The translations under genes and the position numbers were made by a program. A DNA stretch of 64,000 bases, from NCBI RefSeq assembly GCF_028476545.1, contig NW_026731616.1, forward strand, positions 525,001 to 589,000. The letters run 5' to 3'. Below are positions 1 to 11,459 of the stretch, piece by piece. The stretch comes from Physella acuta (lineage: Eukaryota; Mollusca; Gastropoda; Physidae). Position 1 is the stretch's first letter. Each line of letters opens with the position of its first letter. Below the pieces are notes generated by a model. It saw only the letters and a program-made list of their open reading frames with translations. It was not told the origin of the DNA and did no database searches.

Positions 1-23
1 AAATTATATATATATATATATAT

Positions 24-610
<587 letters not shown>

Positions 611-611
611 T

Positions 612-801
612 TCTCTAGATCTAAAGATCAGCTGTCGAAGGAAAGTTATAAATCTAGCCTAGATCTAGATCTAGATCTAGACTAGATCTAGATCTAGGTC
701 ACTAGACTCAATGTAAATTCTAGATCTAGACTTAATGTAAATTCTACATCTAGAATCTATTTCAGGCCTTAATACATCTAGAATCTATTTCAGGCCTTAA
801 T
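612..801. repeat. CTAGAT hexamer array with a 28-bp tandem duplication
   Basis: Clustered TCTAGATCTAGA motifs at about 612-735 are followed by two identical 28-bp units at 746-773 and 774-801, containing ATCTATTTCAGGCCTTAAT. The same hexamer recurs near 13,475-13,510 and 14,130-14,180. It also matches the target sequences used by hAT elements at 24.5 and 36.8 kb. Confidence 0.9.
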
Positions 802-949
802 TATTTTATAAAAATCTTTGTTTGGCTAATTTAAGATAAAATTTAATTTGAAAGTTACTACTACTAGACTTAGATCTAGATCTATGCGCGTAAATCAAGT
901 TGCATAAGGAGACTCAAAGTATAGTATAAAAATTCATTTGTGACGTCAC

Positions 950-1300
950 GAGTAAATAGCTAAGTTGGTAGCGTAGTCGGCTCTCATGCGGGTGGCACAG
1001 GTTCTAGACCAATATGTCAATGATATTTTTTTTTCAATTTTTTTTTTAGATGTGAATGATAACGTTGCCTATCTAAACTTGGCAGGATACAGGGCAGGTG
1101 AAGTAGAGTTCATCTGTTTCTTTGTCCTAAGCATATGAAAGGATAGTGTGGTCAGAGACATGCTCGGCTGGAATCGTTTTTTAAACGATAAAAACATGTT
1201 GTCTGAGACTTCGCGGGACACTGGGCAGGTGAAGTAGAGTTGAGTAGGTCACATGTGACGTCAGTATATGAAGGGATAGTCCGAAATCGGTGTTTTCGAT
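950..1300 (+). repeat. tRNA-like SINE copy, decayed
   Basis: An A-box-like TAGCTAAGTTGG near 958 and a B-box-like GGTTCTAGACC near 1000 are spaced as in a tRNA-derived SINE head. Downstream the module GGCAGGTGAAGTAGAGTT occurs twice (about 1090 and 1222), each time followed by a CATATGAA/TATATGAA motif and GGATAGT. The same module, in reverse complement, is the body of the W-family SINE-like segments. No flanking duplication was resolved. Confidence 0.6.
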
Positions 1301-1367
1301 GTTTTTAAAAGATAAAAAACATATTTTTGAATGTGGGGTCTGTTTTTTGTGACGATAAGTGACACTG

Positions 1368-1671
1368 CAGTAGCGTAGCGAGGAGGGGGGGGGGGGCGGT
1401 AGGAGGAGCGGAGGCGGGGGGGGGGGGGGAAGGGGATGTGGAGGGGGGAAAGGGGGCGGGGGGACATATGTTGGGGCGCCAAAATGGTTTGGAAAAATAA
1501 ATTGAAAGGTTTAGGGGGGGGGGGGGTTCAAATCGAAAGTTTGAGTGGGGGGGGGTGCACATTAAAAGTTTGAGGGGGGGGGGGGGGGTTGCAAATCGAA
1601 ATCTTGCGGGGGGGGGGGGTTCAAATCGAAAAGTTTGTCCCCGGGCGCCGGGAAGGGTCGCTATGCCTCTG
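1368..1671. mobile_element. hAT MITE, GTGGCGTAGC family, G-run rich
   Basis: The left end is CAGTAGCGTAGCGAGG and the right end is GGTCGCTATGCCTCTG, matching the inverted ends of the copies at 36,773 and 57,590. The flanks AGTGACAC and AGTGACAG give an imperfect 8-bp duplication with two extra bases on the left. The interior is guanine runs separated by CAAATCGAAAGTTTG-like spacers. There is no coding capacity. Confidence 0.7.
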
Positions 1672-1689
1672 AGTGACAGACGTGATGTT

Positions 1690-2185
1690 TTTTGATGGAT
1701 GACCCCCGAAACAAACAGTTATCCAACGGATGACGGGTATTCTAGTATATATATATATAAAGCAAAGTTGTCGAGTGCCCAATAGGGCATTTTCCGGCAC
1801 CGCAGGCGCTTCACATTTGCCATGATCCTGCCTATGGGCGACAGAACACGCGGACCGGTGCCTGTTGGCCGAAAAGTCCACGACGCGGGGGTCAAAACTG
1901 ACCTCGACTGACCGGCGCCTTATATGAGCTATATATCGAAAAAAATTCCCACGTAGGAACCTCTTCATAACTTTTAAGGTCGTAGACCGACCCTCGTGGG
2001 TGGTAAAAAAAAAACTATGATATGTTCCGGAAAACTTCGGATGACCTTTAGAACTGACGCGGCCTTACATGAGCTATAAATAAAAAAAAAACAACTTTCC
2101 GAACGATCAACCTGATATTTTGTGAGGTCGTAGACCAACCCTGCAGGGTAGCGAAACATATTTTTTTCCCGTCAGAAAAAAACAT
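1690..2185. repeat. Diverged tandem repeat of about 130 bp
   Basis: Two units share, in order, CGGC-CTTA-ATGAGCTATA, a run of A, GGTCGTAGACC-ACCCT and GGGT. They lie near 1913-2010 and 2057-2160. The DNA is more GC-rich than its surroundings. An open frame here on the minus strand has no recognisable similarity. Confidence 0.55.
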
Positions 2186-2189
2186 TATG

Positions 2190-2640
2190 GTCGTTAAAAT
2201 TGTCCAGATTACGTATTATCTTATATGGGCATATCAACTATCTGTGAAAAAAAAGTGAACAAAGACTACGTCATTCGTACATTTTACAAGGGAGCGTTTA
2301 TGAGAAATTATTTTTCAAACAATTTTATACTATTATTAAACTTAAACAGAAAATGACGAAGTATAGCATTCATTTCAGTAAAAATAAAATTGTAAATTAC
2401 GAAGTGTATTCTAATGAATGTATGGTAAAAAACTAATTTTAAATTTCAATGTAATATCTTGTTACCTATTGAGTCATATGTTGCGAACATCACATTAATC
2501 TCTCTGAAACGGGTTATAAACAACACCAACAACAACAAAAACAACTATTTCTCTAAAATTATCGTTACTGTTTAAACGTAGGCACTACACATAACAGCCA
2601 ATCACTAATTAATTAAGTATTCAAATTCTCAATGTTTTGA
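2190..2640. other. AT-rich stretch, nothing recognised
   Basis: No gene, structured repeat or clear internal duplicate was seen. It lies just outside the composite repeat that begins near 2640. Confidence 0.4.
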
Positions 2641-3588
2641 AAACCTAAGCGAAGCTAGGCAGCATGCCTAGTTTTCCTATAAAATAGATGTTCAAAGGGA
2701 GATCATACTATTGCCAAATTCTACATACGTATCAAAATCCTTCACATTAGATGAGATGCTTAACTACAGGCAAAACTCTAAGACTATAGGTTGGTTTACA
2801 TCTTATATTTTCTATAGTAAAATAAGAGAAGTAGCATAACAACTAGGATTGAAAGTCTGTAGTGTAAGGATCGATGGCTATTGATTGTACAGTCACTGAG
2901 GAAATCATGGGCATTGTTTACATTGAGTGAACGCGACCTCTACATCACACTTGTATTTCAGCGTAATTCGTGTATCACTCATCATAATGTCCGTCATATT
3001 TCTTTCATACAAAGCAGTTCTTTGTCTTTATTTTTGCACACAATCGAACGAATATCTCATGGTGCTAACGAGGGGGATCGGCGAGTTGTGAACGTTTTTT
3101 GCAATACTTTATAGAGGCCCTGGTTCGCTAATTGGCAGACTTTGTGGTTTCCTACGTACACAGGATTTGAACATGCGACTGTTGGGTTAACGCCGTCACT
3201 TTGGTTTTAAGTGCAATGAATTATCTCCCATATTAAAATCAATAAAGGGAAGTAACACTAAAGCAAATATTAAAATAACAAACTATTAACAAAGCCACAT
3301 AAATAAAATGTAACCGAACGGCATGAGTATAATTATATAATTATCAATTTAAAATGTGTACTTTGTATAAAAAACTTCTCAAAAAATTAATGGTTACATA
3401 ATGACAACTTAAAATGTTATAGAAATTATAAACCTATAAACATTAGTTATTCTTTTAAAACAAGTTTTGAAATAGAGACAATTTGCATTATATATTCATT
3501 GCATTCTTATTTTTGTCTATGTTTATTTCTGGCTCCCTTGTGGTGCCCATTACTCCACCTCGCAATGAGGACAACGCTACTCACGTTC
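2640..3588 (-). repeat. Composite repeat family W, reversed copy
   Basis: This is the reverse complement of 20,976-21,900 and 31,140-32,070. In minus-strand order it holds a GGCTCCCTT box (about 3530), an AT-rich segment, the tRNA-like head (about 3170-3205) and the CGATCCTTACACTA module (about 2850-2880). A 77-codon frame at 2881-3114 (plus) is present at equal length in both other copies, but the nucleotide conservation is general, so coding is not shown. Confidence 0.85.
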
Positions 3589-3846
3589 TGTAAAGTAGAG
3601 GCAGCACTGTATAGAGCCGATTAAGATATCATGTAAAGTAGAGGCAGCACTGTCTAGAGCCGATTAAGTTATCATGTAAAGTAGAGGCAGCAGGGTCTAG
3701 AGCCGATTAAGATATCATGTAAAGTAGAGGCAGCACTGTCTAGAGCCGATTAAGTTATCATGTAAAGTAGAGGCAGCAGGGTCTAGAGCCGATTAAGATA
3801 TCATGTAAAGTAGAGGCAGCACTGTCTAGAGCCGATTAAGCTATCT
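3589..3846. repeat. 43-bp tandem array, six units
   Basis: Six units of exactly 43 bp start at 3589, 3632, 3675, 3718, 3761 and 3804. Each contains TAAAGTAGAGGCAGCA and GAGCCGATTAAG. Units 2-5 alternate between CACTGTC/GTTATC and CAGGGTC/GATATC forms, giving an 86-bp higher-order period. The related W copies at about 20,930 and 31,095 have a single unit, so this is a local expansion. Confidence 0.95.
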
Positions 3847-3849
3847 TCT

Positions 3850-4383
3850 CATGTGCTGAGGACACTAACATAAAATAACAAGCAAGGCTTAATCTGGTTT
3901 GATGATAGCTGTTCTGAGAATAACACTTGATTGATAGGATGTGTAATACTTAAGATAAGGAGTTCTCAACAGCGATTGCTGTTTGAAAGCATAAACACAT
4001 TAGCGTTAATATCAAATACGCCTTTAAAATCATGATAATTTGCTTGAAAATTTACATCAAATTATTTTACTCTGTTTACTTCTGGATCATTAGCAGTTAG
4101 TGGACATATCTAAAAAAATCATTAATTAATTAAATGACATCACTAAACCGCAAGTTAGAGCATTATATTTTAAATCAAACCGAGTGTTCAAAATACGATA
4201 GTTGAGAGGAAAAAAAAACTATTCGTCGAAAACAAAAAGTTTTCTTTTCAATATATAAAATACATATTACAATCATTTTTTAGGAACTATAAGACCATTT
4301 TTTAAAGTGTATTTTGTGAATGTATTTACAATAACATAATACAAATTACCATCGATAGCACATGACTTCCATCATTCCACTAG
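3850..4383. other. AT-rich stretch, nothing recognised
   Basis: No coding or repeat structure was identified, apart from the 8-bp CCTTAGAG at 4384-4391 that a MITE used as target. Confidence 0.4.
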
Positions 4384-4391
4384 CCTTAGAG

Positions 4392-4608
4392 CAGGGGTCT
4401 CCAAACTTTTCAGCCCGAGGGCCGCATTAACTATCAAATTTCAGTTCGGGGGCCAGTTTCTTCCAGGCATGTCTTTGATTTTTCTAGGCAAAGTTCCTAA
4501 GCCATCACCAACAAAGGATTTTTCCTTGGACAAAAAGATTTCCGCGGGCCGGATGAAAGGACATTGCGGGCCACATTCAGCCCGCGGGCCGTAGTTTGGA
4601 GACCCCTG
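4392..4608 (-). mobile_element. hAT MITE, CAGGGGTCTCCAAAC family, 217 bp
   Basis: The ends are CAGGGGTCTCCAAAC and GTTTGGAGACCCCTG, flanked by the 8-bp duplication CCTTAGAG (4384-4391 and 4609-4616). An 8-bp duplication and CAG...CTG ends are hallmarks of the hAT superfamily. The length equals that of the copies at 24,534 and 37,295, which lie in the other orientation. GC-rich motifs (CCCGCGGGCC) sit just inside the ends. It is non-coding. Confidence 0.95.
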
Positions 4609-4616
4609 CCTTAGAG

Positions 4617-5690
4617 TATGGATGAACCAATGTATGGTTCCTTACCTCAGGATCCCTTGATGTTACTAGTCCAAACCAATTAATACACTTTGAACTCATC
4701 CCCACCCCATCCCCCACCCCACTTCCATATACATTGGCACGCCCAAACGGGACTTTGATATTTTAGAAAATAAAAGATCCAATAACACGTGACCCCCTAC
4801 TCCAATGACCAGGTAAGTTACCCCAGGGCTCCAACCTCTTGTTGTATCTATTGTCTCCAGAGGTAAAATGGAGCCGTATAAATAGGTATGCATTATTTAA
4901 ATCATACCATTTCAAAAATTGATTGAGAGAGATAATTCCCCACCTTGAATGAGTGACCTTGATTGACGCGTCGAGCACTCACCCACCCACCACCCCCACA
5001 ACCCTTACATAATTAAACTCCATGTCTTCCATGTTTATGGTTAATTTCACATAAACAAAAGCTTTATTGTTTAAAGTTTAAAGGATATTTAAAAAAAATG
5101 AAAAAGCAACGTAGCAAATAAAAATAAAAATATTATAATTATAATTTAAAATCATCTGAGAACAACCCTAGCCAATGCCTGCATTAATTCTTAGCACATA
5201 GTACCAACGCTGCCACTAAAAATATTTGCTTTAAAACACTATCAGTAGCTCGTTAAGGACGATAACCCCCCTCCATTTGTTCAAGCTTAGTAATTATTCA
5301 ACGTAGACCTATTTAAATATAAATTTAGCTAAAACGTAAGTGGATAATCTTAGTTAAATGTACTTGAGTTTGTGATTAACATTGAATTACATAACAATTC
5401 TTACGAATATCTTAAATTATCAAACATAACTAAGACATAGATAGAAACAAAAGCAGTACTCTGTAAATGTTAATGCATGATAATAAAAAATTATTATTAT
5501 AAGTGTTTTAAAATCTTGTCAAATTGTTAAATGTAACATATTGCATACTCAACAGTTTGTAATAGCAAACACATTAGTTTTGAAAGAATTATTTTTTGTT
5601 CAAATTAGTGCTGTCACGACTGTCGAGGTTATTTCTGGATCCCTTGTAATTGAGGGTCACATACTGTAAAAAAAAACTAATGGGCATAAT
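4617..5690 (+). repeat. Dispersed repeat shared with 6.8-7.4 kb and 34.3-35.2 kb
   Basis: The first half (GGTTCCTTACCTCAGGATCC onward) matches 6825-7400. The second half (AACATAACTAAGACATAG through TTTCTGGATCCCTTGTAA) matches 34,300-34,800 in reverse. It ends in the GGATCCC box typical of family W. No coding region was identified. Confidence 0.75.
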
Positions 5691-5996
5691 TCAGCGGTTT
5701 GTCAGTATAATTAACGTCTAACTAACCTCACCACAAGATGCAATAGTAGAGAGAAACTATCACTGAGCTATTTAATGGGAAAAAAAATGTTTTTCTATGC
5801 AACGACTAACAAATACAACACACACACCTACTCTATGTATCGAAATTTAGTTTTAATTTACGAATGTCATATTTCTAAAGAACATGTTAATATAATGCTA
5901 CAAATCTATGAGACAAACTGTTTGTCACAATTACTAAGTGTAAACTAGTGAATACAAACTAAATATAATCATGTTGTTTTTCTCTATTCTTTCTTT
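5691..5996 (+). repeat. AT-rich segment shared with 34.3-34.5 kb
   Basis: CAATAGTAGAGAGAAACTATC and neighbouring sequence match the reverse complement of about 34,330-34,480. Nothing else was recognised. Confidence 0.55.
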
Positions 5997-6766
5997 TTAC
6001 TTTCTCGTATATACGAAGTATAGAGAAAGTATTAAAATCGTGCACAAAAATAACATGAAATAATTGTGACAGTTTTCACCGTTTTACTCCTCAGTCCTTC
6101 ATCACATCCGGCGTATAGAGGACTTATTTTAATCAGGCAAAAATTATAAATTATATATACGTTTTGGCGTTTTATGCGTTATCGAGTCGTAAAAACTGGA
6201 CTTTGCAATTCTGTCCGTATGTCTGTGTGTCTGTGTGTCTGTCTGTGTGTAAAAACGATAACTTGAGTACCGTTACAGCTAAGTTGATGAACTTTCATAT
6301 ATAAGTATTTTATCAAAATCGTAGATCCTGATCAACTTTCCATGCCGATAACCGGAAGTGGTACTTTTTCTACTTTGAATTGTTTAAAAGCCTATAAGTT
6401 GCGTACTATTTTAGATAGATGCATGAAATTTCACACGTAAGTAAAAGATCTAATTATCTACCTTCTGTCAAATTTTGAGAAAATTCCGTTGAACGGAAGT
6501 ACTAATTTACGCTATTTCCGATTTCTCAAAAAAAAAACGCATGTAAATTTATAAAGTACTAATAATATCCCGCACTTTTATACACATTTTATTAGGCGTT
6601 CACTTGGTGTGCAATTCTTTTTTTTTTTACGAGATTCTATTCTATTATAAAAAGTTTAAGTAATTAGAAATGGATAACAAATATTGTCTATGTCCTGAGT
6701 TGCCATCCCTCGTAATTTTATATTAGAATATTCGAGAAAGTTTAGGGGAGATCACTCCCGGTTTAT
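5997..6766 (+). mobile_element. Non-coding element, TACTTTCTCGTATATACGAA family
   Basis: It starts with a palindromic head in which TACTTTCTC pairs with GAGAAAGTA around GTATATACGAAGTATA, and ends at GGGAGATCACTCCCGGTTTA. A collinear copy of nearly equal length lies at 38,181-38,957, and fragments lie at 34,060-34,260 (reversed) and 59,005-59,283. A GTGTCTGTCTGTGTG microsatellite sits near 6220. The target duplication and superfamily are unresolved. Confidence 0.75.
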
Positions 6767-6824
6767 TTTATGTAAAAACTGACAAAAATAATATAAAATA
6801 CTATAAACATTTTCTCGTGATATA

Positions 6825-7290
6825 TTTTGACTGAACCAATATCTGGTTCCTTACCTCAGGATCCCATTATGTTACCACTCCACACCAATGAATACACTTT
6901 GAACACCCCCCCCCCCCCTCCGCACACACACACACACAGACACCACTCTCCCCAGTTTACAAAGGACACGCTCATACGGGACTTTTATCATTCAGTGAGC
7001 AAAAACAAAAACTATCCAATAATTCACGATCCCCCACTTCAATGACCTGGTAAGTTACCCCAGGATTCCAACTCCCTTGGTGCATCCATTGTCTCCAGAG
7101 GTAAAATGGAACCGTATAAAAACTTGCACTTGTAAATCATAAAATTTCACATTTGCCTGAGAGAGATAATTCCCCAGACGGAATGAGTTGACATCCCAGC
7201 ACCCAACCATCACCCACCCAACCCTAACAAAATAAAACGTTATGTTTTCCATGATTATGGTAAATCTCGCATCAAACAAAATCATTACGT
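6825..7290 (+). repeat. Second copy of the 4.6-kb dispersed repeat
   Basis: It shares GGTTCCTTACCTCAGGATCC, a C-run, CAATGACC-GGTAAGTTACC and CATTGTCTCCAGAGGTAAAA with 4635-5080. Short open frames on the minus strand share HFTSGDN in both copies. This reflects DNA repetition and I do not call a gene. Confidence 0.75.
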
Positions 7291-9060
7291 GTTATTTTAT
7301 GTGTATTTTTAAATATAATACATTTAAAGGCAACCGTAGCAAATTTAAATTTCCTTTGTAAATTATAATTACAATACAAAATAATTATTTATGTTTTAAC
7401 TAAGTAAAAAAATGTTAATATAGTCACATCTACTTCTTAAACATTTTCCAATGCTATATTTATGCCTTATATTTAAAACTGTCGGATAGTTGGAACATAA
7501 CTAGTAATGTATGCACATGTGATCAATATGGTAATAAAGAATTTCCATTTTTTTTTTAAAGTAAAGTACCCTTAATTATTTTTTACAATGTAAATATAGT
7601 ATAATTACGGAAACTTTTTTTAACGAAAAATAATTTGCGAAATACTATAGATTGCTCCCCATAAGGCATTACCTAATTATAATTTCGGAGCGGGGGGGAG
7701 GGGGGGGGGTTGGTGGTAGGTGGGGGGTGAAACGTATTTTAAATTGGTCAGTTGCTTTGTTAATTAATCTAATTATTTTTTGTCAAATAATTCTTTAGAC
7801 CCGTATATTGTTGGCACTATCTGATGTTGATTGTCAACTTATCTTAGTTATTAAAATAAGCATCATTTTTGATGGATTTGATTTGCATCTATATAATTAC
7901 GAATCAACTTTATAAAACGAATCTTTAATATTATGTTTAAAGATGAACGATGACGAGTGTCGAGGGTTGCCAAACCAATGCCCATGCATCCCTTAATGAT
8001 TGTTCAATCATGTAGATGAATCACGATAGATCCTTACATAAAAGATTTTCAATTAGAGCTGTGATTCTACTTCTCTTCTTTTACTATAGTAAATAGCTGA
8101 TGTAGGCCTATCTCCAATCTGTAGGAAAATATGTAATCTAATATTCTAAAATGAATGAATTGGTAAGAACGTAGACTTTGGCAATGAATTATCACCAATT
8201 TGTTAATCTTCTAAAGTAAAATGTAACCCATGGGAGATAACTATTAAGCGAAAATCTTTGAAAAAAAAAACCTTGTCAAACTATGACATGATAAACATCA
8301 AACAACGATATTTATTTTACTACATAATAACGTAAAATAACTTTGGCTATTTGTATGTAATCTTTTAAAAAACATTAAACTTAGCTTATTGACTACTTAA
8401 AAATGAAAGTTAAATAAAAGTAAAACACCATAGCTTTATTTATAGTTTTATTCATTCAATTTTGACATATTTTTTTATTCTTTGTACAATGGTAATCTTT
8501 CGTCTATGTTTGGCTCCCTGTATAAGGGATATAATTTTGAAAAAAAAATGTGAAGGCGTTAACACAGATTTACAGGTTCGAATCCCGACTCACTCTATGT
8601 AAACACGAGTGTGTATAGAAGCGACCTAAATATGTCCTCATATGTCGAAGTCACATCAACAGGTAAACTCCACTTCATCTTTCATTTGACCTGTTGGTCG
8701 GAAAGGGCGAATTCTCAAGAACACGTTTACGTAAACACATTAACAAATCAGCGAACGCAATAAATTAAAACAAAATATAGAGAATCACAGTTGAGAGAAG
8801 GAAATAAAATCAGTGAACTTGGGGTCAATTAAGGGTAATAGTGTGTGTTATTTTAATTGGTTAGACAAAACACAAATATCACGTGATACTTTTGAATATT
8901 TCCCTCCAAATCTGTCGACTGGTCTCGGACTCTTTGTTACAGATGTCCATGGTATTTTGTGTGACAACTTCACAATAGACATCCGGTATGTGTACATTCA
9001 AGAGACATACAGAAAAGCTTTATAGTCTAAGATACACAACTATTTGAAATGATATAACTT
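7290..9060 (+). repeat. Composite repeat family W, longest uninterrupted copy
   Basis: Modules in order: an AT-rich lead shared with 36.5 kb; a 5' segment with a G-run (7690-7730); the CGATAGATCCTTACATAAAA module (about 8022); GGGAGATAACT (about 8232); TTTGGCTCCCTGTATAAGGG (about 8509); the tRNA-like head with GTTCGAATCCCGACTC (about 8576); the SINE-like body (8655-8700); and the tail GTCGACTGGTCTCGGACTC to GACATCCGGTATGT (about 8910-9000). Confidence 0.85.
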
Positions 9061-9239
9061 GAGTATCAACGACATAGTAAGTATATAAATGTTATTATTG
9101 TTTTATAAAAGCTCCATTATTTATCTTGTTGGTTTGCCGCAATTAGAAACTATTGTTAATATTTTAATTATATAAAAGAAAAAATCGATTGACATGTATA
9201 GATCTTCACATTTTGTTATCTAATATAAATGAATTTCTA
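9061..9239. other. AT-rich spacer
   Basis: Nothing was recognised between the W copy and the reversed SINE-like segment. Confidence 0.4.
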
Positions 9240-9605
9240 CATCGCCATACGGTGTTGATAGCTTATTGCGCTACGCCAAGCCGAATAAACTTCCCCGAAC
9301 GTGAGTCGGATACCCCACATAGTGAGGTGGACTCATGGGCTTCATACGGACTCAGGGCCGGCGCTACCTATCAGCCGAACTAGGCGTTCGCCAAGGGCGC
9401 TGGCCTTAGGGGGCGCCAAAATGGGTTAGAAAAACAAATTGAAAGTTTGAGGGGGGTGCAAATCGAAAATGTGTCCCCGGGGGTACGTAAAAATTGCGGG
9501 GGTGGGGTCGCTTTTAATAAGTTTTGATAGGGCGCTAAATAACCTGGCGCCGGCACTGTACGGAATAGAACTCTGGATCTGAACTCGAGACGTTTGGTTT
9601 AGCGA
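9240..9605 (-). repeat. SINE-like segment with GTTCAGATCC head, reversed, split by a MITE
   Basis: This is the reverse complement of 50,575-50,720. Shared blocks are GAACTCGAGACGTTTGGTTT, TGGACTCATGGGCTTCATAC and GTGAGTCGGATACCCCACA. The B-box-like GAGTTCAGATCCAGAGTTC supports a tRNA-related origin. The copy at 50.6 kb is uninterrupted and shows the empty site of the MITE. Confidence 0.75.
9353..9558. mobile_element. hAT MITE, CAGGGCCGGCGCTA family
   Basis: The ends are CAGGGCCGGCGC and GCGCCGGCACTG. The 8-bp flanks are TACGGACT (9345-9352) and TACGGAAT (9559-9566). The related sequence at about 50,610 carries this site without the insert. The interior shares CAAATCGAAA-T and G-rich pieces with the GTGGCGTAGC family. 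It is non-coding. Confidence 0.9.
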
Positions 9606-9776
9606 CCAAAATAATGTTTCACTGCTGCCTTGTAGTTTGTTCTTGTTTGGACAACGGCTATAGAAGAAAATCCAAAGAGAAAAGCAGGCTGAAATCAGAG
9701 TCAATAGCCTTTATGGCGCATAACCAGTTGACAAGTATATTAATTGTGTTGGAGGCGTAGTGGAGTCGGCAAAGCT

Positions 9777-10811
9777 CATCATCATCATCATCATTCATTT
9801 GTGGCCCCTGGGGAGCAAAGGGCTGCAACTACGCATTTCCAGGGCTGCTCACTTAATCTGTGCCCATGTGAGCCCAGCTGTTTTCGCCTCTTCCTCAACC
9901 ATTCCATGTTTTCTTTGGCCGGCCCACTTTCCTTTTTCCCTGGGGATTCCAGTCCATAGCATGTTTTGCAATTTTTTTTTCTCTTCTTAACGTGTGTCCG
10001 ATCCATCCCCATGTAAGGGCCTTGCTATCTTTCTCTATTGGCTGTTGCTTTAAAATGTGCCACATTTCTTTCTTTGATCGTTTGTCTGGCCATCTTATTT
10101 TAAATATATGTCGAAAGCATTTGTTTGAAAATAACTGTAGCCTATCAGTATTTGTCTTCGTAACCCTCCAGGTCTCCAAGCCATAAAGCAACACTGCCTT
10201 GACATTTGTGTTGGAAATCCCAATTTTGCTCCGGAGTGACAGGGCCGTGCACCTCCACATCGGGCGCAGTGAGTTGAAGGCACATCTAGCCTTGTTGATA
10301 CGGCATTTTATGTCCTCGTCTGCTCCCCCGTCCTTATTGATCACGCTTCCCAGATATGTGAATGTGTTTGTTTTTCAGAAATCTTCACCATTTAGCTGTA
10401 TGGGCAGGTCCTGGCTGTTATTGATTCTGATGACCTCTGCTTTGTTTTTATTGATTTTTAGTCCAATTTTGGAGGCTTCTTCAGATAGCCGATTTAGTTT
10501 GGCTTGTGTATGTTGATGCTTGTGAGATAGTTGGCATATGTCATCGGCAAAAATCAAGATATTCAACCCTTTTGGTGAAACTCCACTGGATTCCTATGTT
10601 GTTTGTTGTGGTTTTCAGCATGATCCTGTCGATTACCATCAAGAATACCATTGGCGATAGCATACATACCTGTCTTACTCCCGTCGTCACAGTGAATGGT
10701 TTTGTTAGTTTTCCCTTGTGTATTACCTGACTGGTGGAGTCTTCATTTAGTTTATGTGTGATATATATAAATTGTTTGGGTATTCCATAGTGGCTCATTA
10801 CCTCATTCCAT
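9777..10811 (-). mobile_element. 5'-truncated RTE-like LINE
   Basis: Minus-strand translation gives the C-terminal half of a reverse transcriptase protein: GVRQVCMLSPMVFLMVIDRI (family GVRQGC.LSP), then FADD, the (F/Y)ADD polymerase motif, then VLLYGLETW, FSNKCFRHIFKIRW, WIGHTLRR and GKRKVGRPKKTW, typical of the post-RT region of RTE-clade elements. It ends in a (TGA)n-type tail (9777-9795), as RTE LINEs do. Target duplications TAGTGGAGTCGGCAAAGCT (9758-9776) and TAGTGGCTCGGCAAAGCT (10,812-10,829) flank it. It is broken by a frameshift at the FADD motif (about 10,560), an in-frame stop at 10,375-10,377, a shift near 9895 and a stop in the tail. The endonuclease domain is missing. This is a dead insertion. 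Confidence 0.9.
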
Positions 10812-10829
10812 TAGTGGCTCGGCAAAGCT

Positions 10830-11459
10830 GATGGTTGTTAAATTTAAAAAGTCTTGAGTTCAAAACCCTCTGGCAGATAAGGCTCGATCCATCTCAACAC
10901 TAAAAATTAAGAACGAAGAAGAAGCGAGCCCGAAATAATCCAAATTAATGATAGAAAATTCACAAGTTTCTTGCTAGTGATCTAAGTATCTGGTTTGCTC
11001 TTAAGATAAAGCTAATGTGTTTTTTAAACCATTTATGGTTTTAATTTGTCAACTATATGGACTATATTGTTTTGTACATGTTTTATGATTACTATAAATG
11101 ATTGACTGCTTACATTAAATGATTTAAATTGCACGGCTCTGCTATAGTTTTAGCAGTTCTGTTATAATTTACTTCTCTTGATCAATCCTTACCCTTAGCT
11201 GAATACGAACATAATTTCTCCCACCATACCTTCACTACTTTTAGGGATCCAGAAAAAAAAAAACACACAATGACATTTGCAGAAGTCACAATTCCGGCCA
11301 AGTATTCAAAATAGTCTAAACCTAACTTAAAAAGAAGCTAGTGTGTTTACATTTTCAATTTACGAAATATTGCAAGTAGAAAATAAGAATAATTTAATAT
11401 AATGGAAGGTTTCCATATAAGTATAGTTGATAAAGTTAAGCCATTAAACTATGCCATTT
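10830..11459. other. LINE target flank and AT-rich DNA
   Basis: The first about 60 bp (with GAGTTCAAAACCC) look like the rest of a tRNA-like SINE head that the LINE entered. The remainder has no recognised content apart from a GGGATCCAGAAA box near 11,244 in reverse family-W orientation. Confidence 0.4.

Noticed and set aside
954-1012. Functional tRNA gene
   Set aside because: A- and B-box-like motifs are present, but no cloverleaf can be folded around an anticodon arm and the segment continues into SINE-like sequence.
1305-1562. Proline-rich proteins from G/C-run frames (also 17.1, 32.7 and 36.2 kb)
   Set aside because: They are products of homopolymer runs in MITEs and C-rich spacers, with no codon structure.
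3589-3846. CRISPR-like array (also 23.5, 41.1 and 54.6 kb)
   Set aside because: Units are contiguous head-to-tail with no unique spacers, and the DNA is eukaryotic.
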